Source: Anadara kagoshimensis
Lineage: Eukaryota > Mollusca > Bivalvia > Arcoida > Arcidae
Assembly: GCA_021292105.1 (NCBI GenBank)
Contig: CM037861.1
Coordinates: forward strand, 30,861,674 to 30,925,673
Length of the DNA: 64,000 nucleotides
Direction: 5' to 3'
Shown one piece after another: positions 27,601-39,600 of the stretch. Each line of letters starts with the position of its first letter. Within the stretch, counting starts at the first letter, position 1. The position numbers and the translations under genes were made by a program. The notes beneath the pieces are model-generated. The model worked only from the letters and a program-made list of their open reading frames with translations, was not told the DNA's origin and ran no database searches.

Positions 27601-30600
27601 TGCTCATTTTCCTGGTAGCCCCTTATCATTAATTTGAGTTGGTTTGCTCATTTTCCTGGTAGCCCCATATCATTAATCTGAGTTGGTTTGCTCATTTTCT
27701 TGGTAGCCCCATATCATTAATTTGAGTTGGTTTGCTCATTTTCCTGGTAGCCCCTTATCATTAATTTGAGTTGGTTTGCTCATTTTCCTGGTAGCCCCAT
27801 ATCATTAATCTGAGTTGGTTTGCTCATTTTCTTGGTAGCCCCATATCATTAATTTGAGTTGGTTTGCTCATTTTCCTCGGAGTAATGACTCTTTAAATAT
27901 AAGTGCAAATCACCAAAAAGTACGTACTGGAAGAGGGATCCAAATTCACTGAGTTTTCTTGTTAATTTCAAATGAATAAACCCAAAACTAAAAATGAAAT
28001 AAGAGATAAGTTCATGCATCCTTTATTGCCATATTTCAGGAAGAAGTAGCTAAATATGACAAGATCTGTGAAGAAGCTTACTTACTTGCCAAGAAAGAAA
28101 CAGCAGTTAGACACACAGATTGGTTAGACTCACCTTGGACTAACTTCTTTGAACACAAAGACCCCATGAAATTGCTGCCTACAGGTGTTAGTGAGGACTG
28201 TCTGAGACATATTGGAGAAAAATTCAGCTCTTTACCTGTTGATCAGAATTCCCCTGACGAAGAGTTTGTTATTCATGGAGGTCAGTGTCAATTACTGGGA
28301 TGCAAAATTTAAATGAAAGCCAGGGTCTATTATTCAACCCCTAGCCAGGCTAGGTAGTTTAGTTTATGGCCTTTAGTAAAACATGTAATTTTATATAATG
28401 TTACAGTCCATCTGGCTGTCAAATAAACAGATACCAGAATAATTGCTCTGTTTCACCTTTTGATGGATGCAGGGTTCGAAATTAGGCACGCATACTCGCT
28501 AATAGCTTGTAGATCTGCCAAATAGCGAGTGGAAATAAAAGCCAATCGCATAGTTGAGCGAGTGAATAAAAAAAGAAGCTAAATCATTTACAATCTACTT
28601 TTCAATTAACTGTCACATTGTATGTTCCAAATGAAATTTAAAACGAAAAAAAAACGAAAAGCAGCTGAAATAAGTCATATTGTCTGGGCATCTCTATCGT
28701 AAACAAATTCGGATTACTCGGGCATATACGTCAATGTATAATATTAGGTTTCCCGGAACATGTGGCTACGATTAGGCTGCTTAATTTACTCTTCGTCTCT
28801 GATTCGTTGTTTAAAATAGACCAGTGGAAATCCCATTACCGTCATGCTTTACTGTAGCACGTGAATAAAAAAGTAAAAAAAAAAATGTCGCAAAAGTCCA
28901 TTACAAATTGAATGTTAATTATGAGCTATTAAAACTGTTTCATAAATTTTAGCTAGTCATTTTTCATTTTAGCTAGTGAATAAAAATTGTACAAGCTATT
29001 TTTTGTTAGTGGTAAATATCGCTAAAATCGAACCCTGGGATGAACTGGCATTCAATTCAATTTGGATTATTTCAATTATAGAGGTGCTTCAAGTCACTCA
29101 TTAGAAATGGGGATGATGCACCAGCATGGTGAGACAATCGCTCTGGACACATTTTAGAGGTTTATTATATACCAGAATTTTAATAATAAAGTCACCTTTT
29201 GCAGATTAAAAAAGACAATCAACTTTCTTTTAAAAAATGAAATAAAAAAGCCAGAGAAGACCAAACAAGGCATTTATGTATTGAATGATTTGAAGAGAGA
29301 GTTTTTCTGTTATTGAAACATGTGAAAGTTAAAGGGGGATAACTCTTAACTAGAAAATAACCTGAAGATGTATAACTCTTATCATGAATATCTTAAGTTT
29401 TAAAGTTGCATATGAATAGTTAACAGAATTGTGCTTGATGTATTCCCATTAGGTTTAAAAAGAATTTTGAAAGCTAGAGGAGAAATGGTGAAAAACAGAG
29501 TAGCAGATTGGGCACTTGGTGAGGCTTTGGCTTTCGGCTCTCTTTTGAAGGAAGGCATACATGTCAGACTTAGTGGACAAGATGTTGAAAGAGGAACATT
29601 CAGGTAAAATTGACTGAAATAAGAATTTAATTTTTCTTCTTTGAACATATTATTTTTTATTAACTCTATAACCAGAAATAGTTGCAGACAGAAACATCTT
29701 CTATTAAGTGATTTTGAGGTGTACATTTTCAACATTATAGTCTTTCTTGTGCATTGTTGTTGGGAATTTAGGTCATGCAGGACTCTTGCTTGACCATATT
29801 AAACAATAAAAAAATCTTCTTCTTTTTCACAAAACCAAGCTGATGTTCTCAATTAAAAAAAAATCCATAAAATTTGACTTTAAATATGGTCAAACAAATG
29901 TAAAAAATGAATTCATGTCAAAAATTAATCTGTAAACAAATAAAACTAATATATTACTTATTAAGTCAATTAAACACATTTTCATCTATCTGTTTAAAAG
30001 ATTTTTTTTAACGATAATGGAATTTTTCATTTTTTAAAAATTGACAATTTGACTACTAATTTTAACAATTATAAAAGACCCTGGCCTTATACACAAAAGT
30101 CTGAGAGACAGCCCTATCATGAGAATTTTGATTATTTCTGGTAAAACAGTATTTTTTTGAAGTATTTGGTAGGGAGGTGTTTTTCGTCAGCTATTTTTAT
30201 GTGTATATTTTTTGTACTTTCAGTCACAGACATCATGTTTTACACCACCAGAAGAAAGATAAAGTTCTTTATGTACCTTTGAACCACCTGTATCCTGATC
30301 AAGCACAGTATAATGTTTGTAACAGTTCATTATCAGAATATGCTGTATTAGGTATGTGTTAGCTGTTCTTGCAAAACATGGCAGTGTAGTTTGTTCATAA
30401 ATGTCTTTATATTTTTTAAGGTCATTTGAGCACTTTGGGCTCACATTGCTTCTCCCTGCTAAGGTTTGAATCCCACTTAGCTAGATTCTAGTTTGAGAAA
30501 ATTTGTCATTTCACTTTCAAAAAACCAGTGGTTTTCTCCAGGTACTCCTGTTTCCTCCAACACTCCAGAACTGACGGCCTTGATAGAATTTTGACTGGGA

Positions 30601-33600
30601 AGTAAAAAATTATTACACTGTACTCTGATTGAAAGTGTTTTGAATCTCAATTATGGGACATTTAATTAAACTTGAAGTGATATTCAAGTGTTCAAATTAC
30701 TGAATTCAAAGGTCAACACATGAAAACAGAAAAAAATATGCCTTTGGCTACCAATTTCTGAGAATTTTTTTCCAAAGGTAACCTATTACAGCAAATTTAT
30801 GGAAAAAATAATTTAAAAAGGACTAAAGTTCTGAAAAATTTGGAATTACAGCTACTAATAATTGTAAATTTGTGGAAAACTAGAATGTTAAATACTGTCC
30901 TTTTGAGAATTATAAATTCTTACTACTGTTTTCTGTTTTAGGATTTGAATTGGGATATTCTATGACTAATCCAAATGCATTAGTTATTTGGGAAGCTCAG
31001 TTTGGTGATTTCAGTAACACAGCTCAGTGTATCATAGACCAGTTTATCTCATCTGGTCAGAGTAAATGGGTCAGACAGAGCGGCCTTGTTATGTTGCTTC
31101 CTCACGGATATGAAGGCATGGTATGTATGGAATATAACATAAATTTTAAGGATTTTTTTTACGAGGGGAGGTCAAAAAGTTCATAGAATGGGGTATATAT
31201 TGCCGCAACAAACCATACATATTATTATTATTTTTCAATATAATTCCCATTTACCCCAATGCACTTAGCCCACTTTTCTTTCAGACTGTCTTTACCTTTG
31301 AAATAGAAGTCTTTGGTTTGGTCCTGAAACCATGCCTCTGTGGCAGCCTTAAGTCTATCATCATCAGGAAATCTGATTCCCCGTAAATGGGATTTCAAAT
31401 TTCTAAATAGGAAATAATCACTGGGTGCCAAATTGGGACTTTAGGGTAGGTGATTAAGTTGTTTGAACTTGAATTCACGAATCGCTGCTTGTGCAATCCT
31501 TGACTTGTGCACAAGAGCATTGTCGTGAAGAAGCAATACCCCTTGGCTCGACTTTCCCCTCCTTTTTAATTTAATAGCAGCTTTCAGCTGCTTCATTCGA
31601 TCAGCATAGTAAGCCCCAGTGATAGAGATTCCAGCAGGTTTATAAATTATAATTGATTAACAGAACACCCTTAAAATCCCTAAACACAGTGGCCATGACT
31701 TTGCCAGCTGATGGTTGGGTTTTGAAAAACCTACTACTATAGCAGCTACCTGTCCAGTATGACCACTGTTTTAAGGTACTTTTGCTTTAAAATTTAAAAA
31801 AACCCTCTATTATAAGGATGCCAATAAAGGTCATATTTCCTATGGTTGGTCCTTTATATACAGGTTTTACTGTAATTGGTTCAAGACCTACAAAAATCAA
31901 GTAATCTCATTTGTTACAAGCAGTAAAAAGAAGATTTGTTTCCTGTTAAACCAAAATTAAGAGATTTCACAAAATACACTGGCAAATCTGATGAAAATCA
32001 ACTCTCTATTTAATGTCATAATATGGCAAGACTATCATTTTTCTCCCATATTAACATCTGCTAATAATGTTAGGCTTTGATTTAATCTTGAGGAATAAAT
32101 AAAATTAATTTTAAAAATTTTTTCCAATTATTTCAGGGTCCAGAACACTCCAGTGCTAGATTAGAAAGATTTTTACAGATGAGCAATGATGATCCGGAAT
32201 ATTTCCCCGTAAGTTCTTAATTAAAACAGGATAAACAAAACCCTATATGAGTAAACATTTTACCAGTTAGTGATGTGTTTATTCCTTGTAAAATCTATGG
32301 CTAGACATCTTCATGTGATTTTCACTAACTCTTTCTTGCCCAAACATCTAGTTTCCATCTAGGTCATTGTGACATCATTAATTTGTGTAACCTCAAAGTG
32401 ATTTCAGTAACCTTAACCCATTGTCAAGTTTTACAACCATATTTCAATTATAATTACCTGCTTTCCTATCAGCAACAGAGTTTTATCTGCTAAATGCTAA
32501 AAGTTTCTTTCAATGACGTGTGCCACTATGGTAGCTAAGTTGGTGGAGTGCTCACTCTATATGTGAGAGGTAGGGGGTTCGAACCCAGGTCAGGTTTGAC
32601 CACAACTTGAAAATAGATAGTGACTGTTCTCTTACCAAACACTAAGCATTTATATATGAGAGTAGTTTTAATTTAGAATTTATTTATAAATATTTTTATG
32701 AGTGTGATTGCCATCATTATTTTTGTCAGATTTGTAAAGAGGAAGTAAGTATAAGAGTGAGTTGGTGAGTCAGGACGACGGACACCTTGTTGCTAACAGA
32801 CTTTCTGGTGGCACTGAAAACGGCTGCTTGTATTTACTTTAATATCACAATGATTTTATCTTTCTGTTTTTCTGTTTTTACATTTAATTCCACTGTAAAT
32901 TGTGAAATTTTCATATCCAGAAATGGTTGAAAATTTTTTAGTTGAACCCCATCCCTGGACTTTTTAACATACCAGTAATTTAGACCTAACATCTATTTTT
33001 CTAAGCACATAGATACATAGCTAATATTGGTCAGAAATGTGGCTATGATTTAATCTAGGATAAAACTAAAAACTGTGGTTTTCATATGGTCAATTGGCAT
33101 TTTCCACAATGTTTACACTTTTAGCATTCCTGTACACATCCAGCTAACTCACATGTTGATTAACTTAATGGGTTTTGGTACAAACTTATACAACTGCAGA
33201 CGAAAAAAAATTATTGCACACAAATTGCATAGGATTTTTAACATGAAATGGATTACATGTCCTCAGAAAATTTTGATGATCATAAATACAATTATGAAAG
33301 TATGAAATTTCCAAATTATAAAGTTATCCAAGTCTTGATTGTAAATTTAACCCTGGACTTCAGACTCGACAAATTTTCATAATCCAGCTTCAAGTTATTT
33401 CTAAAAGCAAATTTTTATAATGTCTCTTGCATCTGTTACAAGTTTACATGAAATACTAGAAAATGAAAATTTCTCAATTTACAGCATTTTGCAAAATTTT
33501 GTTTTGATTTTAATGCAAAAAGTTAAAAATTGAAATAAGTTGTTCTTCATCAACAAGTTGATGATAGATCATCCAAGGTTATACATATTTGTTACTTTAT

Positions 33601-36600
33601 CTGTACCACTACAATAGTTCAGTTCAGTTGCTCACTTCATCTGTGGAAGGTCTGAGGTTCAAACTCAGGCTGGGTCAAACCAAGACTTGAAAAAGGCAGT
33701 GTTCTCTTTTCAACTTTCAAAAATTGGAAATTCATTTTAAATACTAGTACATGTACATAGAAAAAGTTTCCCAATGATCTCAAACTTAAGATATTTGTTT
33801 TGAATTCACTTTAGGAATTTCTTTTCAAGTTCCCCAATGATCTCAAACTTTAGGTGTTTATTTTGAATTCACTTTAGGAATTTCTTCTCAAAGTTTCCCA
33901 ATGATCTCAAACTTAAGTTATTTATTTTGAATTCACTTTAGGAATTTCTTCTCAAAGTTTCCCAATGATCTTAAACTTTAGGTATTTATTATTTTGAATT
34001 CAGTTTTGGAATTTCTTCTTAAAGTTTCCCAATGATCTCAAACTTTAGGTATTTATTTTGAATTCAGTTTACAAATTTTTTTCTCAAAGTTTCCCAATAA
34101 TCTCAAACTTTAGTATTTATTTTGAATTCAGTTTACAAATTTTTCTCAAAGTTTCCCAATGATTTCAAACTTTAGGTGTTTATTTTGAATTCAGTTTAGG
34201 AATTTCTTCTCAAAGTTTCCCCAATGATCTCAAACTTAAGTTATTTATTTCGAGTTTAGGAATTTGTTCTTGAAGTTTCCCAATGATCTCAAACTTTAGG
34301 TTTTTATTTCCAATTCACTTTAGGAATTTCTTCTTAAAGTTTCCCAATGATCTCAAACTTAAGTTATTTATTTTGAGTTTAGGAATTTCTTCTCAAAGTT
34401 TCCCTATGATCTCAAACTTTAGGTGTTTATTTTGAATTTCTTCTCAAAGTTTCCCAATGATCTTAAACTTTAGGTATTTATTATTTTGAATTCAGTTTTG
34501 GAATTTCTTCTTAAAGTTTCCCAATGATCTCAAACTTTAGGTATTTATTTTGAATTCAGTTTACAAATTTTTTTCTCAAAGTTTCCCAATAATCTCAAAC
34601 TTTAGTATTTATTTTGAATTCAGTTTACAAATTTTTCTCAAAGTTTCCCAATGATCTCAAACTTTAGGTGTTTATTTTGAATTCAGTTTAGGAATTTCTT
34701 CTCAAAGTTTCCCCAATGATCTCAAACTTTAGGTGTTTATTTCCAATTCACTTTAGGAATTTCTTCTTAAAGTTTCCCAATGATCTCAAACTTAAGTTAT
34801 TTATTTTGAGTTTAGGAATTTCTTCTCAAAGTTTCCCTATGATCTCAAACTTTAGGTGTTTATTTTGAATTTCTTCTCAAAGTTTCCCAATGATCTTAAA
34901 CTTTAGGTATTTATTATTTTGAATTCAGTTTTGGAATTTCTTCTTAAAGTTTCCCAATGATCTCAAACTTTAGGTATTTATTTTGAATTCAATGATCTCA
35001 AACTTTCAGTTTTTATTTCCAATTCACTTTAGGAATTTCTTCTTAAAGTTTTCTCAAAGTTTCCCAATGATCTCAAACTTTAGGTGTTTATTTTGAATTC
35101 AGTTTAGGAATTTCTTCTCAAAGTTTCCCCAATGATCTCAAACTTTAGGTGTTTATTTTGAATTCAGTTTAGGAATTTCTTCTCAAAGTTTCCCCAATGA
35201 TCTCAAACTTAAGTTATTTATTTCGAGTTTAGGAATTTGTTCTTGAAGTTTCCCAATGATCTCAAACTTTAGGTTTTTATTTCCAATTCACTTTAGGAAT
35301 TTCTTCTTAAAGTTTCCCAATGATCTCAAACTTAAGTTATTTATTTTGAGTTTAGGAATTTCTTCTCAAAGTTTCCCTATGATCTCAAACTTTAGGTGTT
35401 TATTTTGAATTTCTTCTCAAAGTTTACCAATGATCTCAAACTTAGGATATTTGTTTCCAATTCAGTTTAGGAATTTCTTTTCAAAGTTTACCAATGATCT
35501 CAAACTTGAGATATTTATTTTGAATTCACTTTAGGAATTTCTTTTCAAAGTTTCCCAATGATCTCAAACTTAAGATATTTATTTTGAATTCACTTTAGGA
35601 ATTTCTTCTCAAAGTTTCCCAGTGATCTCAAACTTAAGATATTTGTTTCCAATTCAGTTTAGGAATTTCTTCTCAAAGTTTCCCAATGATCTCAAACTTT
35701 AGATTTTTATTTCCAATTCACTTTAGGAATTTCTTCTCAAAGTTTCCCAATGATCTCAAACTTTAGGTTTTTATTTCCAATTCACTGTAGGAATTTCTTC
35801 TTAAAGTTTCCCAATGATCTCAAACTTAAGTTATTTATTTTGAATTCACTTTAGGAATTTCTTCTCAAAGTTTCCCAATGATCTCAAACTTTCAGTTTTT
35901 ATTTCCAATTCACTTTAGGAATTTCTTCTTAAAGTTTCCCAATAATCTCAAACTTTCAGTATTTATTTTGAATTCAGTTTGGAAATTTTTCTCATTGTAA
36001 GAGGTCTGTACAAAGGATTTTAAGTTGTATACATATTCTATATACTGAAATGCATGTTCAAATAACTGACCTATACATGACTTCTGGGTTGCAGAACAAG
36101 AAAAAAAAGAGCTTTTTCTGTTAACATACACTTATACATGTATCCTGCTAAGTGAAATTTATTCTGTATTAGCATGTTCTCAGAATTTTTCTGTGTCCAT
36201 GAAGTTATATGCTGTATTATAAGCATTTATATATTCTGCAACTTAAATTAAAAATTGAATTATAAGTCATTTTCATCTACATAATGTAATAATTTTATTG
36301 GTACAGTATTCTTTTTGTCAATTCTTGATATTAGAAAACAATATGACAATCTTGTTGGTACAGTATTCTAACTATTCTTTATATTGATTCCTGATAACTT
36401 GGCAAAGGTCTATCATCTGTCTTTATACTGCTATAAACCTTATCACAGCCCCTCTCATCACCTAGGATCAAACCCCACTCTGGAAAGAGTCAAATGTAAG
36501 AGTTTGTCATATTGCTTGCCAAATGTAAGTGGTTTTCTCCAGATACTCTAAAGCCCTGGCTTACTGATCACAATGAATCTCACTGCCTAGGTTAGAAGCC

Positions 36601-39600
36601 TGGTTGGACTTGGACAAGTCCTGGCACGAAAAAGTTTTCAGTTTGCTTGTCAAAGCCCAGTGGTTTTCTCTTGACGCTACAATTTTATCTACCCTTCAAC
36701 TATTGACTGCATTCATATAAGCGAAAGAATCTTGACTACAGCATTAAACACTATTTCTCTACTATATACTGTACTCTATAAATGTATTTTCTGCTTAAGT
36801 ATTGTCTATGTAACAAAAATGGGGGTGGGGGGTGGGGGACAGGCTGGCAGGTACTCTAGTCTGATTTTATCTGATCTAGAGACATAGAGTTGGATATTTT
36901 TTTAAAGTTTAATAAAAAGTTTGTGTTTTCAAGTTTAGTAAAAAGTTTGTGTTTTCAAAATTTTCTTCCAAGAAGACGATCTTCAAGAATGCTTCAACTT
37001 TGCTGATTTTTTAGCACAAGTTTACTGCTAGGATTTTTTTGTGTTGCTTAAAATTTTAAGTAGCAGTACATGTATATTGACAAAAATTTGACTTTAGACA
37101 ACACATATTATTATGGTATAATCAGTGTTCATTCTAGTAGAGACCATTGACCCCTTATTTTCCCAAATTCCCAAATGGCCCCATTGTTAAGGCCTTAGTT
37201 GGCCATAATAACCATTACATGTTTGCAAAAATATTGATGCGATGGGGTTTTAGACGAAAGTTTTTGAAAATGGTCCTCTGAAAAAGCATAGATTGAACAC
37301 TGTACAATGCATGATCCTGATCATCTCATCAAGTTTGTAGTTGTATATTGTCATCCCATAGACATCTATAATGGACACCCATAGTTCTGTCAGTGTTGTT
37401 GTCATCTGTGTTAGATCATTCTATTGCTGGTAGTTTTCCCCATTCTGTGTTGTGTTATTTGATTTATCATTTGTGATCTATACAGTTGTGCTTTGCAGTT
37501 GGTTTCCACAGTGATATTTTCTGAATTTATGTAAAATTTAAAATTTTAATAATCGTTCATGAATTGATAACTGGTACTCTCTTTTCATTTTTAGCTATAT
37601 AATCGTTTATTGAATTGAACTGTTATTCTTCTTATTCTTCTGTAATTTTTAACAAACCTGTACAAAATAAGTCGTTAAAAGTTTGATGGGCTTGGTTTGC
37701 AGTTTAGCTAGACTGTACTTTTGATATCTCATTAAAATTGTGATGGATCATAGGTTGGAAACCCACTTTTGACAGATCCTAGTGCAAGATAGTTTGTCAG
37801 TTTGCTTGCCTAAGTTCAATGGTTTTCTCAGTGTATTCTTTTTTCCTCCACAATTTCGGAACTGTCTGTCTCAATATAAGTGGAAGAATCTTGACTGAGG
37901 CATACTCCATTACTCCTGCACTTGTTAAAACTATGCAATAGCAATAATAGCTATATACAAACATGTATTGTATTAATCATGAATGATTGTTGAATATTTT
38001 GATAACAGTCAAGTCTTTGAAATTTGTTTGAATATAAAATAATTGGGGGGAAAAACTTACTAGTATGTAAAGTTTTTTACAAGGCTAAAATTCATAAACT
38101 GTTACTACTATGTCAACTTTTTTACAAGGCTAAAATTCATAAACTGGTACCATTTATCTTTTATCTATCTGTTAAAGCTGACACATCATGAGCATGGTTG
38201 CTCAGGAATTGATTTTCTTCGTACAGACTTAGTAAGTTCATACATAGTCTTAGAAACAGTTGTGACGTGACTATCATATTTTGTGCAGTCCAAAAAAATT
38301 ATTTACAAGTCTTGAATAATGTTGAGTCGTAGTTATTTGATTTTTTGTACACCTGTTTCTAGAAATGGACCAACTTATGGTAAGGCATTATTCTCCCATT
38401 TCTACCATTTTTCTCCAAAATTATTAAACAGATCTTTATGAAACTTCACAGGAACAGTCTTTAGGTGGAGTGGATTTGCCATTGGCTATGTATATCTTAA
38501 TCATGTACATGGCTGGAAAAACATGCATTTGACAGTTTGGGTTTGTTTGAGGGACACTTTTAAAATGGCATCCCATTTCAGATATAACTTTGTTGTAGAA
38601 TGTACCAGAACATGTTTGTTTTCTTTTGGTCATGAAAGTTGCCTACTTAAACCCATAACTATCTTGAGCCTTTTACCTTGATTTTACTGGGACTTATTAG
38701 CCGGGTTGTCTAAAGTATGTGTTTATGGATCACAGCCATTTGTTAATTTGTGGTATTTTTAGGTACAGCTTTTAGTTTGAAGCAGGACTGACTGAAAACT
38801 AATAAAATTACTTATATATACAAGAGAGCAATTTATTAGGGCCTATAGGCTGGCTAAATTTTTGAGAAATTTTCCACCATAGTAGTAGGAATGCCATGCT
38901 TACTTATGTTACAAAGATTCATAATGATGTTATTCTTTCATTACAGGTAGAAGGCAGTAACTTTGTAATGCAGCAGCTCCATGAAATTAACTGGTTTGTG
39001 TGTAACATCACAACTCCAGCTAACATATTCCACGTCTTCAGGAGACAGATCACATTGCCCTTCAGAAAACCAGTGAGTTCTCTTCTAGAATAGGTTTTGC
39101 CATTTTATCTTGTGATACCTCTTAAAAACATTTGTGCTGGATAGTTAATTTCCATTGGATGCTGAATCACATCAGTTGACATTTTCCCATAAAAACTGAT
39201 GTTTTCCGGGAATATTAGACATAAATCTTTTTCCAAAATGTTCCACACAAATGTTAGTGGTATTGATCACATGGTATGCTGGGGAACCTCCAGTAACACA
39301 GATAGATTTCTCTTTTTGAAACGCTACAGATGTGTCTTTATTGTGCACTTAGAAATGGGGCTACAATTTTGAGTCTCTTCTGAAAGATTATTCAGCTTTT
39401 TACAAATTCAATTTTATTGGAGATGTTCATCTAATCCATCAGTATGAAATCATCAATGCATCTGTGTGCATTAATAGTTCACAGCAGCTCTCACCACCTA
39501 GGTTTGAATCTGACCTGGGAGGGACCCTGGTGTGAAAAAGTTTGTCGGTTCTTTTGCTGAAGGTTTGTGTTCTCTTTGGGACCCCTGTTTCCCTTGAACT

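Larger units (their letters stand above)
32209..38946 (+). other. OGDH: 6.7-kb OGDH intron
   Basis: It holds SINE remnants, the 64-bp satellite (33735-35995) and more SINE-like pieces. A 15-bp microexon candidate at 32730-32744 is listed separately. Apart from these I see no exon. Confidence 0.6.
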
